In this document: piece after piece, positions 43,837 through 53,800 of the stretch | Layout of the letters: each line of letters begins with the position of its first letter | How positions within the stretch are numbered: position 1 is the first letter of the stretch | Assembly (NCBI RefSeq): GCF_001613045.1 | Contig: NZ_BDBP01000029.1 | Span: 1-64,000 of the forward strand | DNA length: 64,000 nt | Source of the DNA: Nocardia lijiangensis NBRC 108240 | GTDB taxonomy: Bacteria; Actinomycetota; Actinomycetes; Mycobacteriales; Mycobacteriaceae | Direction: 5' to 3' | The notes under the pieces: model-generated | The model's database searches: none | Seen by the model: only the letters and a program-made list of their open reading frames with translations | Told to the model about the DNA's origin: nothing | Program-made: the position numbers and the translations under genes

Positions 43837-44742
43837 ATGGGATCACCGATGAAGATCGCCGAGCGTGTACAGCAGCTGGTCGGCTCCCGGACGCCGTTTG
43901 TGCACGCGACCGTCGTGCGCGCACAGCAGCCGACCTCGGCGCACGCCGGGGACGAAGCGATCCTCTTGCAGGACGGGACGATCGAAGGATTCGTCGGCGG
44001 CCAATGCGCCCAGAACTCGGTCCGCAAGGCCGCGCTGGGTGCCCTGCAATCGAACGAGAGCGTGCTGCTGCGTGTGCTGCCCGACGGCGATCTGCACTTT
44101 CCCGAGGCGCCCGGCGCGGCGGTGGTGGTGAATCCCTGTCTGTCCGGCGGAGCGCTGGAGATCTTCCTCGAGCCGCAGATCCCGGCGCCGCTGGTGCACA
44201 TCTACGGCGCGACGCCTATCGCCGACGCCTTGGCCGTGATGTGCGAACTGGTGGGATTCGGGGTGCAGCGGGGTGTTGCCGAAGCCGATTCGCTGGATTC
44301 GCCGACCGATACGACGGCGGTGGTGATCGCCAGTCACGGTGGCCCGGAAGCCGAGATGATCCGCGTCGCGCTCGACGCGGATGTCGGGTATGTCGGGTTG
44401 GTGGCCAGCAGGATTCGGGGCGAATCGATTCTCGACGAACTCGGATTGACCGATGCCGAGCGGGCTCGCGTACACACCCCCGTGGGTTTGCCGATCGGCG
44501 CCAAGACGTCCGCGGAGATAGCCGTCTCGATTGTCGCGGAAGTGATCCTGGCGATCCGCAAGGGCGGCTTGGCCGTCCCGGCCCGCCCGGCGAGTGTCGT
44601 ATTCGAGGCTCTCGATCCCGTGTGCGGCATGACGGTGACGGTCGGGCCGGACACACCACATCTCACCATCGATGAGGTCGACTACTGGTTCTGCGGCACC
44701 GGCTGCCGCAATTCCTTCGCGGCGATGAAGACAGGCTCATGA
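43837..44742 (+). CDS. coxF: CoxF-type XdhC protein with C-terminal YHS domain
   Basis: A 301-residue maturation protein. An XdhC-like N-terminal domain (VHATVVRAQQPTSAHAGDEA and GFVGGQCAQNSVRKAAL) is followed by a Rossmann part (VHIYGATPIADALAVM, VGYVGLVASRIRGES). The last 45 residues are a YHS domain with DPVCGMTV and YWFCGTGCRNSFA, a cysteine-containing metal-binding module that may supply copper. ATG at 43837, with MKIAER at 43849 as an alternative. It follows coxL by 13 bp. Confidence 0.88.
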   Translation: MGSPMKIAERVQQLVGSRTPFVHATVVRAQQPTSAHAGDEAILLQDGTIEGFVGGQCAQNSVRKAALGALQSNESVLLRVLPDGDLHFPEAPGAAVVVNPCLSGGALEIFLEPQIPAPLVHIYGATPIADALAVMCELVGFGVQRGVAEADSLDSPTDTTAVVIASHGGPEAEMIRVALDADVGYVGLVASRIRGESILDELGLTDAERARVHTPVGLPIGAKTSAEIAVSIVAEVILAIRKGGLAVPARPASVVFEALDPVCGMTVTVGPDTPHLTIDEVDYWFCGTGCRNSFAAMKTGS

Positions 44743-45323
44743 CAATCACCGGAGTCGTACTCGCCGCGGGCAGCTCACGGCGCCTCGGCACGGCGAAACA
44801 GCTACTGCCGTACCGGAATACGACGGTTCTCGGCGCCACCCTCGACGTGGTGCGATCCTGCGCTTTCGATCAGATCATCGTCACGCTCGGCGGCGCGGCG
44901 GAGGCGGTGCGCCAGCAGGTCGATCTCACCGGGGTAGAGGTGGTCATGGCCGACGACTTCGGTTCGGGCTGTTCGTCGTCGTTGCGTTCGGCCCTGAGCT
45001 CGGTGCATCCCCGAGCCGCCGGAATCGTCCTGATGCTCGGTGATCAACCGGGACTGTCGGCGGCGACCGTCGACCGGCTGATCGCCGAGGGCACGACCGC
45101 CGCGATCACAGTCTGCCGCTATCGCGACGGTGTCGGGCATCCGTTCTGGCTGAGCCGCAGCATCTTCGGCGAATTGGCCCGATTGCACGGCGACAAGGCC
45201 GTATGGAAGGTCATCGAGTCGGGCCGCTTCGCGGTGTCGCGACTCGACGTCGACGCACCGGTGCCCTTGGACGTGGACACCTGGGACGACTACGAGCGCC
45301 TGCGCGCCTCGACCTCGCCATGA
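44739..45323 (+). CDS. MobA/MocA-like molybdopterin nucleotidyltransferase
   Basis: A 194-residue nucleotidyltransferase. The nucleotide loop is VVLAAGSSRRLGTAKQLLPY and a second signature is VLMLGDQPGLSA. Such MocA-type enzymes attach CMP (or GMP) to molybdopterin; CO dehydrogenases use the cytosine dinucleotide form. So this gene probably makes the cofactor for coxL. ATG overlaps the coxF stop and its own stop overlaps coxD. Confidence 0.88.
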   Translation: MTITGVVLAAGSSRRLGTAKQLLPYRNTTVLGATLDVVRSCAFDQIIVTLGGAAEAVRQQVDLTGVEVVMADDFGSGCSSSLRSALSSVHPRAAGIVLMLGDQPGLSAATVDRLIAEGTTAAITVCRYRDGVGHPFWLSRSIFGELARLHGDKAVWKVIESGRFAVSRLDVDAPVPLDVDTWDDYERLRASTSP

Positions 45324-46207
45324 TGTCGCCGTTCGACGATATCGAGGACGTGGTCCGGCGATTCGACGCCGACGACTACCTGCTCGATACCGGAACCGCC
45401 GCCGCCTTCTATCTGGCCACCACGCTGGGCCGGCCGCTGCTGCTGGAAGGCGAACCGGGAGTGGGCAAGACGACGGCGGCGAAGACCCTGGCCACCGCGC
45501 TCGGCGCACCGCTGATCCGCCTGCAGTGTTACGAGGGCCTCACCGTGAGCGAAGCGCTGTACGACTGGAATTACCAGCGTCAGCTGCTCAGCATCCGGCT
45601 CGCCGAGGCGCGTGGCGCCGACCTCACCGAAGCCGACCTGTTCACCGAGGCATACCTGCTCGACCGCCCGATCCTGCGCTGCGTGCGCTATCGCGGTCCG
45701 ACGCCACCGGTGCTGTTGGTCGACGAAATCGACCGTGCCGACGATGAATTCGAGGCGCTGTTGCTCGAATTCCTCGGTGAGGCGGCGGTGACAGTTCCCG
45801 AACTCGGGACTTTCGTCGCCGAACACCCGCCGCTGGCGGTGCTGACCTCCAACCGCAGTCGCGACTTGCACGACGCGCTGCGGCGGCGCTGCCTCTACCA
45901 CTGGATCGACTACCCGGAACCGGCCCGTGCGGCGGCGATCGTGCGACGCACCGTGCCCGGCGCAACCGACGCGCTGATCGAGCACGCCACCCGATTCGTC
46001 GCCCGCGCCCGCGATCTCGATCTCGACAAGCCGCCCGGCGTCGCCGAGACCATCGACTGGATCGCCGCGTTGGCGACGCTCGACGTCGCCGATCTCACCC
46101 CGCCCGAAGCGGTCGCCGCGCTGAGCGCACTGGCGAAGACACCCGACGACCGTGCCACCTTGCACGAGGCGTTCGTCGAATACACCCGAGGCCTTGCTAC
46201 CGGATGA
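45320..46207 (+). CDS. coxD: CoxD-type AAA+ ATPase
   Basis: A 295-residue MoxR-like AAA+ ATPase. Walker A is LLLEGEPGVGKTTAAKTLA, Walker B is PPVLLVDEIDRADDEFE, and the sensor 1 asparagine is in LAVLTSNRSRDLHDALRRRC. CoxD is needed for assembly of the [CuSMoO2] active site in Oligotropha. It acts with the VWA protein encoded at 46868. ATG overlaps the upstream stop by four bases. Confidence 0.93.
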   Translation: MMSPFDDIEDVVRRFDADDYLLDTGTAAAFYLATTLGRPLLLEGEPGVGKTTAAKTLATALGAPLIRLQCYEGLTVSEALYDWNYQRQLLSIRLAEARGADLTEADLFTEAYLLDRPILRCVRYRGPTPPVLLVDEIDRADDEFEALLLEFLGEAAVTVPELGTFVAEHPPLAVLTSNRSRDLHDALRRRCLYHWIDYPEPARAAAIVRRTVPGATDALIEHATRFVARARDLDLDKPPGVAETIDWIAALATLDVADLTPPEAVAALSALAKTPDDRATLHEAFVEYTRGLATG

Positions 46208-46220
46208 GAGGGATACTCCG

Positions 46221-46871
46221 ATGAAGATCGCCAATGAGTTCACGGTCAACGCACCCGTCGAGCAGGCGTGGGAGGTGCTGAGCGACCTCGAACAGGTGGT
46301 CCCGCTCATGCCCGGCGCACAGATGGTCGGCTGGGAGGGCGATGACTTTCTCGGCAAGCTGAAGCTCAAGGTCGGCCCGGTGACCAGCGAATTCACCGGA
46401 AAGGCGCACTTCGTCGAGCGCGACGAACACGACCATCGCGCTGTCATCGACGGCCGCGGCCGGGATACGCGCGGATCCGGCAATGCGGCGGCGACCATCA
46501 CCACACAGCTGCGCGAGGACGGCGACAAGACCCGGGTCACCGTGGACACCGACCTCAAGATCGTCGGTAAGCTCGCCCAGTTCGGCAGCGGGATGCTGCA
46601 GCAGGTGTCCGAGAAGATGATCGGTCAATTCGTCGCATCCCTGGAAGCGAAACTCGCGGAGGGTGATTCGACCGCCGCGGCAGTGGTATCCGGGCCGGAC
46701 AGCCGAGAGGTGCGGCCGGAATCGGTCGAACAACCGGAGTCCGCGCCGCTCGACCTCATCGATCTCGTCGGGCCCGCGATGATCAAGAAGTATGCGCCCG
46801 CGATCGCGTTCGTGCTCGCGTTCGTGCTCGGAATCATCCTGGTACGCAGGCAGATGCGCGGGAAGCGATGA
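46221..46871 (+). CDS. coxG: CoxG-like SRPBCC protein with membrane anchor
   Basis: A 216-residue protein. The SRPBCC/CoxG domain (MKIANEFTVNAPVEQAWEVL, then LEQVVPLMPGAQMV) fills residues 1-150. After a Pro/Glu linker a hydrophobic helix (YAPAIAFVLAFVLGIILV) ends in a basic tail, so it would tether the CO dehydrogenase to the inner membrane. ATG at 46221, 13 bp after coxD. Confidence 0.9.
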   Translation: MKIANEFTVNAPVEQAWEVLSDLEQVVPLMPGAQMVGWEGDDFLGKLKLKVGPVTSEFTGKAHFVERDEHDHRAVIDGRGRDTRGSGNAAATITTQLREDGDKTRVTVDTDLKIVGKLAQFGSGMLQQVSEKMIGQFVASLEAKLAEGDSTAAAVVSGPDSREVRPESVEQPESAPLDLIDLVGPAMIKKYAPAIAFVLAFVLGIILVRRQMRGKR

Positions 46872-48109
46872 CGCGAGCTGTACTGCTGCGCGGCGTCGAT
46901 CTGGCCGCATTCGCCGTCGCGGTGGTCGCGCGGCTGCGGCGTGGTGGCGTCGCGGTGGCGCCGAGCGGGCCCGCGCTGTTCGTGGAAGCTTTGCGTCGCA
47001 TGGCGCCGCGGTCGCGCACCGAGCTCTACTGGGCCATGCGGCTCACGCTCGTCGATCGCATGCAGGATCTCGCCGCCTTCGACGCGGTCTTCGCGACGGT
47101 GTTCGCCGACGCTGCGCTGGGTGTGGACCCGCCGAGCCGAACACACGGACTGCCTGCCGAACGCGCGTCGGCGCCGGGCACGGGCGGTCGAGGGCAGCCT
47201 CGGCAAGGGGGTGAAGTCCCTTGGGCGACACTGCAATCGGCAACCGGAACCGACCGGCCCACCGATAAGGGCGCGGCGCTGCCGGACGTGCTGCCGAGCC
47301 GGTTCGTGGCACGGGAACAGGAACCGTTCGCCCGCTTCGATCCGGACGACCTGCGGACAGTCGTCGCCTGGCTGGAGCAGGCGTCGGCGCTCTGGCCGCA
47401 GCGCAGCAGCAGGCGCTACGAAAACCATGCGCACGGCAAGCGGATCGACTTCCGGGCGACGATGCGCATCTCCCGCCGCACCGGCTGGGAGCCCGCGGTG
47501 CTGGTCCGCACTCGTCCCCGGCGCAGACCGCGCCGCATCGTCATGATCTGCGACGTCAGCCGCTCGATGCAGCCGTACTCGACGATCTACCTGCATCTGA
47601 TGCGGGCGGCGATGCAGCGCCGCTCGCCCGGCAGACCGGAGGTATTCGCCTTCTCCACCTCGCTGACCAGGCTGACCTCGGTGCTGGCGCACCGTTCCCC
47701 CGATGTCGCGGTGGCCAGGGCCAACGACAAGGTGGTCGACCGCTACGGCGGCACGCACATCGGCCGATGCCTCGGCGCGCTGCTCGCGACTCCGTCCGGT
47801 AGCGCGCTGCGCGGTGCCGTCGTCGTCATCGCATCGGACGGCTGGGACAGCGACACCCCCGACGTCCTCGCTCGTGCGATGGCCAGGATCCGGCGCCGGG
47901 CCTGGCGCGTCATCTGGCTCAATCCCCGTGCGGGGGAATCGGGATTTCAGCCTGTCACCGGCGCTATGGCGGCAGCCCTGCCGTTCTGCGACATCATGAT
48001 GCCCGCGCACACGCTGGCGGGTATGCACGCGTTCGCGCAGGTTCTGGCGTCCGGGCTACACTCGGCGCAAGAAGGCGTCCGTATCTCTACCAGCAGCGTT
48101 ACGCACTGA
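46868..48109 (+). CDS. coxE: CoxE-type von Willebrand factor A protein
   Basis: A 413-residue partner of the CoxD ATPase in active-site assembly. The C-terminal VWA-like domain begins RRIVMICDVSRSMQPYSTIY, with the DxSxS metal site, and continues with the RYGGTHIGRCLGALLA threonine position and VVVIASDGWDSDTPDVL. ATG overlaps the coxG stop by four bases. It is the last recognised cox gene. Confidence 0.92.
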   Translation: MTRAVLLRGVDLAAFAVAVVARLRRGGVAVAPSGPALFVEALRRMAPRSRTELYWAMRLTLVDRMQDLAAFDAVFATVFADAALGVDPPSRTHGLPAERASAPGTGGRGQPRQGGEVPWATLQSATGTDRPTDKGAALPDVLPSRFVAREQEPFARFDPDDLRTVVAWLEQASALWPQRSSRRYENHAHGKRIDFRATMRISRRTGWEPAVLVRTRPRRRPRRIVMICDVSRSMQPYSTIYLHLMRAAMQRRSPGRPEVFAFSTSLTRLTSVLAHRSPDVAVARANDKVVDRYGGTHIGRCLGALLATPSGSALRGAVVVIASDGWDSDTPDVLARAMARIRRRAWRVIWLNPRAGESGFQPVTGAMAAALPFCDIMMPAHTLAGMHAFAQVLASGLHSAQEGVRISTSSVTH

Positions 48110-48122
48110 TCGTGGAGGTCCT

Positions 48123-48503
48123 ATGCCCGGCCCTGTTGATGTCAGCGTCACGGTGTTCAGCGATGATCTCGACGTCGAGCAACTCGATGACACCACTCGA
48201 CGGCTCCGATCGGAGTTGCTGGATCTCGACGTCGGCCATGTCACGCCCGCCCACGGTGGGGACGCGCCGGAAGGCACGCGTGGTCTCGATGCGGCGCTGG
48301 TAGGACAGCTCCTCGTCGGTGTCGGTCCCGGCCTGGCAGCGCTACGTCAACTGCTGGACACGCTGCGCGGCTGGCGGTCCAACCAGCGGCATGTCGAGAT
48401 CAGCGTGCAGATCGGCGACGACCGGCTCGACCTCAAAGACGCGTCGCCGGAGGTCGAGAAGCAGCTCGTCACCGCGTTCGTGCAGCGTCACGCCGACGCT
48501 TGA
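48123..48503 (+). CDS. EACC1-like effector-associated protein
   Basis: A 126-residue protein. Its pattern (VSVTVFSDDLDVEQLDDTTR, then LRSELLDLDVGHV, a loop, LVGQLLVGVGPGLAALRQLL, and RHVEISVQIGDDRLDLKDAS) fits the effector-associated constant component 1 family, a small protein that occurs with caspase-like and other effectors in actinobacterial conflict systems. GGAGG precedes the ATG. It starts 13 bp after coxE, so it may be transcribed with the cox operon, and its end overlaps the convergent caspase-like gene by 16 bp. Confidence 0.68.
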   Translation: MPGPVDVSVTVFSDDLDVEQLDDTTRRLRSELLDLDVGHVTPAHGGDAPEGTRGLDAALVGQLLVGVGPGLAALRQLLDTLRGWRSNQRHVEISVQIGDDRLDLKDASPEVEKQLVTAFVQRHADA

Positions 48504-50518
48504 GCGCCGGAGAATGCCTGCTCTCGCTCGGTGCGCAATCCTGACGCTGCGAGGAATGCGATGGTCACGAGCAGCACGGCTGAAATCGCCGCGAAGCCGA
48601 CGATCATAATGACTCGCTCCGGGCTCATGTCGGCGTTGTATGCGTGACGAGCCGAGTAGTAAGCGGCGATTCCGACTACGCCGCACCAGCCGAGAAGCAG
48701 GGCGGACCTGAACCGGCGCGGCACAGCGACCGTGGCGCAAACAGGGACCGCGAGCAGCGGCGCAGCAGAAATGAGTTTCGAACCGGTCGAAGCCCATGGC
48801 GAGCCCCCGACGTCAATCTCGAAAAGTAGCAATACGAAGATGGTCAGCACGCTGAGACATGTGACGGTCCACCAGCGTTTCTCCGTAGGCAGTTCGAACT
48901 GCAGCTGTATGCCATCGGTTTGCGAAACTGCGAGCGCCGTGAGTCCGGCCGCCAGCACCAAGGTCAACAGAGCGGCGAACCACAGCCACGTTGCTACTTC
49001 CCAATCGTCCATGGGCTCCCACAGATTCACTATCGACCACGGCCACGCGGCACTCTGTCCGAGCGCTATGCCTGACCCGACAACCCGGCCCGTATGGGCA
49101 CCGAGCATGCCGACCCCCGCCGCGGCTACCAGAGCGGCCAGCACCAGCGCAGGCAACACCGCCAGGGGTCCGTGGTCGATCACCTTGAGCTCAGAATGCG
49201 TGGAATACAGAAAGAAGGGGTTGCAAGAAATCAGAACAGCCGCGGCAACCATCAAGAGGCCCGCGACGCGCCGCAAAATGACGGGATCGGCGCGGCGCGG
49301 CTTCACGGCCGGGGTCGGCTTCGAGAACGGCGCAGGTGGCCGTGGAGTTCGCGGAGTTCCAGCCGACGACGGGCGCTGGACCGCCGGGACGGGAGGGCGG
49401 CGGGCCGGATCGACCGCGGGGGTCGGGCGATCGGCGTCATCGACCGCTCGAAGGGGCGGTGATGGGGGTCTGCCGGACGCGGCCACCGGTTGTGAGGGTG
49501 GTCGCGGTTGATCGCCGATCGGCGAGGCGAGCGGTAGGACGGGTTGCGGTATGTCGCTCTGGAGCGCGGCCGCGGCTGCGGCCGATACGCTGCGGCTGTC
49601 ATCGTCGGCAAGTCTCCGCAGTCCCTGCTGAGCGGCCTCCGCCAGACCGAGGTGACGACCGTGCAGCAGCTTCTCGAGCTCTCGAACGGCGACAGCGCGG
49701 ACACTCGGCAGTGGACTGTCGATCAACTGGCACAGTTCGACCGGCAAGGGCGCCGGTTCGCTCAACCGCTGGCTGCGCCGGGCGATGTACAGCTCGCCTT
49801 GGACGCCGAACACCCATTTTCCCGGGGTCTGATTCGGAGAGGAAGCCCGCACTTCGGCGTACACGTAGTCGTACAGCTCGTCGAGCGTGATCAAGCCGTC
49901 CTGGTTTCGATCGGCCTCGCCGGTCGCGAGGCCATCGACCAACGCTCCGGTGAACACCGACGGACCACTGTCGGCGGTATCGGCGAGCTCACCGCTTTCG
50001 AACGAGTACTCCATCGCGCTCGAAGCGGTGATCACCGCGCGGCCACGCCCACCCAGCTGATCCCCGAGGTTCATTCCGGCACCGGCTCGATGCGTCATAC
50101 CCCTTTCGAAGGCGCCCGCGTAGCAGCAGTCCAGCAACAGCACTATTCGCCGCGATCGGCTCCGGTTCATCCGGCGGTTGACGAAGTCCGCTGCCACACC
50201 CGTCGCACCGAGCCGCCGCAGCTTCGTATTGGCGGCGGCGAAGTACAACTCGCCTCCCTCGTCCTTGACACCGTGACAGGAGAAATGAAGCAGCAGCAGG
50301 TCTTCCGTACCACGGTCGGCGAAGAACTCCTCGACCTTCTCACTGACCACGTAGGCAGGCTCGTTCACCGACATATCCACTTCGAAGCCCCCGATGAGCG
50401 GATTCCGCAAGACATCGGCAAGGGCTTCCGCATCGCGGGTCGGCGCCCGCAGCATTCGCAGACCGGGATCTTGGTAGTCGTCACACGCAACTATCAGTGC
50501 ACTACGCCTATCGACCAC
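48488..50518 (-). CDS. membrane-anchored caspase-family (C14) protease
   Basis: A 676-residue protease. The N-terminal caspase/metacaspase domain (1 to about 260) has the catalytic His in LLLLHFSCHGVKDEGGELY and Cys in RIVLLLDCCYAGAFE. A helical segment resembling HEAT repeats (SVRAVAVRELEKLLHGRH, about 275-330) and a Pro-rich linker (about 335-420) follow. The C-terminal 240 residues have about seven hydrophobic helices. Such architecture suggests an effector that senses or disrupts at the membrane. It is convergent with the EACC1-like gene. Activation mode and targets are unknown. Confidence 0.85.
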   Translation of the reverse strand: MVDRRSALIVACDDYQDPGLRMLRAPTRDAEALADVLRNPLIGGFEVDMSVNEPAYVVSEKVEEFFADRGTEDLLLLHFSCHGVKDEGGELYFAAANTKLRRLGATGVAADFVNRRMNRSRSRRIVLLLDCCYAGAFERGMTHRAGAGMNLGDQLGGRGRAVITASSAMEYSFESGELADTADSGPSVFTGALVDGLATGEADRNQDGLITLDELYDYVYAEVRASSPNQTPGKWVFGVQGELYIARRSQRLSEPAPLPVELCQLIDSPLPSVRAVAVRELEKLLHGRHLGLAEAAQQGLRRLADDDSRSVSAAAAAALQSDIPQPVLPLASPIGDQPRPPSQPVAASGRPPSPPLRAVDDADRPTPAVDPARRPPVPAVQRPSSAGTPRTPRPPAPFSKPTPAVKPRRADPVILRRVAGLLMVAAAVLISCNPFFLYSTHSELKVIDHGPLAVLPALVLAALVAAAGVGMLGAHTGRVVGSGIALGQSAAWPWSIVNLWEPMDDWEVATWLWFAALLTLVLAAGLTALAVSQTDGIQLQFELPTEKRWWTVTCLSVLTIFVLLLFEIDVGGSPWASTGSKLISAAPLLAVPVCATVAVPRRFRSALLLGWCGVVGIAAYYSARHAYNADMSPERVIMIVGFAAISAVLLVTIAFLAASGLRTEREQAFSGAQASA

Positions 50519-50812
50519 AATTCACCTTCAGACAAATATCTCGATGCCGACAAATTCGGTCGTCCACTCTCCTGATCGATTCTCGCCACCTCGGCGCAAA
50601 CATCCCGAGTAGTCCGCTACCTGTTCCGCGCGGACATTGCCAGGATCAGTGAGCTGACCGCACCATCCCGGTCACTGCAGATCAGGCCACCACTGCCGCG
50701 ACTGTGGCAGCCGCAGGACGGTCCGCTGTCTGGCCCCCGAGGTGAGGTTTGGCTACTGATGGACTGCGCCAACGAGCGCTTCGGAGTTATCGTTGAGTTT
50801 CCGCAGGAGGCC

Positions 50813-53800
50813 ATGGTGGCTCATGGGACACGACAAGCAATCGAGTCGCTCGCCGAAAGCCAACAGTCTTTCGGGCTGTCGAATGGCGCGTTCCCGCTAT
50901 CGGCGGCGCAGCGGGGAATTTGGTTCGCCCAGCACATCGCGGGCGATATCCCGATCTCCCTTGCCCAGTACGTCGACCTGCCCGGAGCGATCGACCTCGA
51001 CCAGCTGGCACCGGCAGCGCGTCAGGCCGGGCGCGAGTTCGGCACCGGCTATCTGCGCTTGATCGAAAACGACGGCTTTCCACTGCAGTGTGTCGATACC
51101 ACCCTGGACGACAGTGCGCGCATCTTCGACTTCCGTGATGAGCGCGATCCGGAGGGCGCTGCGCACGCCTGGATGCGCGAGGAATACTCGGCACCTCTCG
51201 ATCTGCTGAACGATCGGCTGGCCTGTGCCGTCATGCTGCGGATCGCCGACGACCGCTGGTTCTTCTACTGGCGGATGCATCACATCGCGCTCGACGGCAT
51301 GGGCGTATCGGCCATGGCGCGGCGCACCGGCGAGCTCTACACCGCGGCGGCACAGGGCAGGCCGCCTCCCGCCGCTCGCGCCGAGGACCTCAGGAAGATC
51401 GTCGACGCCGATCTGGCGTACCGCAGCTCCGAGCGCTTCGCGGCCGACCGGGAGTATTGGCTTCGGCACCTCGACGGGATGGCCGACCCGGTGAGTCTCG
51501 CGGGCCGCACCGCCGACATCGATGCGCACCCGAGGCGCGTCGAGGGCGTGCTGGCGCGGGAGACAGCGGAGTTGCTGGAGACGGTCGCGAAGGCCGCGTC
51601 GTCTGGTGTGGCGCCCACGGTGGTCGCGGCATTCGGCGCCTATCTCGCCGCGACGACCGGTGCTCCAGAAGTGGTGCTGAGTCTGCCGGTCTCCGCGCGC
51701 ACGACGGCAAGCATGCGGCGCTCCGGCGGCATGATCGCCAACGTCGTCCCGATACGACTCAGGCTGGCTCCGACCATGACCGTCGGCGAGATGATCAGCG
51801 CCGCGCAGGGCGAGCTGACCGGTGCGCTGCGACGACAGCGCTACCGTCAGGAAGACATCTTCCGCGATCTCGGCTGGCCGATGGACGAGGTCGCGACATT
51901 CGGCCCATCCGTGAACTTGATGATGCTGGACACCAAGGTTCAGCTCGGCGAGGTCACCGGACGAGCGCATGTGCTGACCGCCGGGCTGATCGACGACCTG
52001 TACGTCAACCTGTATCCCGGCGTGGGTGGCGAGAGCACCCACATCGACTTCCAGGGCAATGCGAACTTGTACGGCGACAGCGAATTGGTCACCCACCACG
52101 GCCGATTCCTGCGATTTCTGCGGAAGTTTCTCGCCGCCGGACCGGACGCGGCGCTATCGACGGTATCTGTCGTCTCCGACGACGAGCTGACCGAGCTGGC
52201 GCCGGCGCGGGGACCGGCGAGCGTCACACCGCGAACGCTGCCCGAAATACTCTCCGCCGGTGCGGAAATCGACCCCGACGCGATCGCCGTTCGCAGTGGT
52301 GCGACCTGTCTGAGCTACCGCGAGGTCGACGAATACACCAATCGGCTTGCGCGCGTGTTGATCTCCCTCGGCGCCGGGCCGGAATCCAGTGTGGCGATAT
52401 CGATTCCGCGCTCGATCCATTCCGTGCTCGGGATGCTCGCGGTGGCCAAGACGGGCGCCGCCTTCGTACCGATCGACCCGGACTACCCCGCCGACCGGAT
52501 CGAGCACATGGTCGACGACAGTGAAATCGTCGTCGGGACAACCGTGGCGAGCGCACGAAGGCTGTTGCCGGACAGGGTGAACTGGCTGGTTCTCGACGAT
52601 GAGAGGACCGTCCGGCGTATCGCCGAGCAGAATGCGGCATCGGTCGATGACAGCGTGCGGCGTGCCGCGGTGCACCTGGATCATGTCGCGTACATCATCT
52701 ACACCTCGGGATCGACTGGATTGCCCAAAGGCGTGCTGGTCACGCATCGGGGTTTGGCGAATATGGTCGCGAGTTCGGCACACGCCTTCGGCGTCGATTC
52801 GGATTCCGTCATGGCACACGCCGTTTCGTCGAGCTTCGACCTCTCGATCGAGGAGATCTTGGTGACCTTCGCCACCGGCGCGACGCTCGCAGTCGTCCCG
52901 CCGTCGGCGTATGCGGGCGAGGAGATGGCAGACAGTCTTCGCGCGCAACGTGTTTCCCATCTGGATGCCACGTCCGCAGTTGTGGGGTCCCTCGACCCGG
53001 CCACACTGCCCGGACTGCGCACGGTCATCGTCGGTGGCGACGCCTGCCCTGCCGAACTCGCCGCCAAGTGGTCCGGCCATGCTGTTCTCAACGGGTACGG
53101 GCCCACCGAAACGACCGTCACGGCGACGTTGAGCGATGCGCTGACACCGGCTGCGCCGGTCACGATCGGTGGTCTCGTTCGCGGGGTCTCCGCAGTCCTG
53201 CTCGATCCATGGTTGCGACCGGTGGCTCCGGGCACGATCGGTGAGCTGTACCTCGCGGGGGCGGGCGTGGCGCGCGGCTACCACCGGCGCACGGGCCTCA
53301 CCGCGGGCCGATTCGTCGCGAACCCGTACGCGTGCGGAGAGCGGATGTACCGCACCGGGGACCTGGCGCGCTGGACCAAGAGCTCCGGGGCGTTGGAGTT
53401 GGACTACCAGGGCCGCAACGACTTTCAGGTGAAGGTGCGCGGCTTCCGCGTCGAGCTCGGCGAGATCGATGCCGTCCTGCAGCGGCACCCGGACATCGAC
53501 TTCGCGATCACCCTCGGGACCGAGACCGATTCGGGCGCCACTGCCCTGGTGTCCTATGTATTGCCCAAGCCGGGCGCCGGGGTGCGTGCAGAGGCACTGA
53601 AAGCGGCTGCTGCCGAATCGCTTCCGGCATACATGGTGCCCGCCGCGGTCATGGTTCTGGACACCGTTCCGCTGACACCGCTGGGCAAGATCGATCGTAC
53701 GGCGCTGCCCGAACCCGATCTCGCTTCCCGCGCGCTCGTGAGCCGACCGCCCTCGACTCCCCGCGAGGAGGCGCTGGCCGCGTTGTTCGCCGAGGTTCTC

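Noticed and set aside
42192..44201. 669-codon minus-strand frame antisense to coxL/coxF
   Set aside because: Translation is Asp/Gly/Arg/His-rich without motifs, while the opposite strand encodes clear CO dehydrogenase and maturation proteins; it is a high-GC mirror frame.
46625..48028. 467-codon minus-strand frame antisense to coxE
   Set aside because: Arg/His/Gly-rich shadow of a well-supported VWA protein gene.
50575..50812. N-terminal extension of the NRPS
   Set aside because: The frame is open back to about 50,575 but has no start codon before 50,759, and the best Shine-Dalgarno (AGGAGG) favours 50,813/50,816.
50617..50814. 65-codon minus-strand frame overlapping the NRPS start
   Set aside because: Ser/Arg-rich, no motif, overlaps the Shine-Dalgarno of the NRPS gene.
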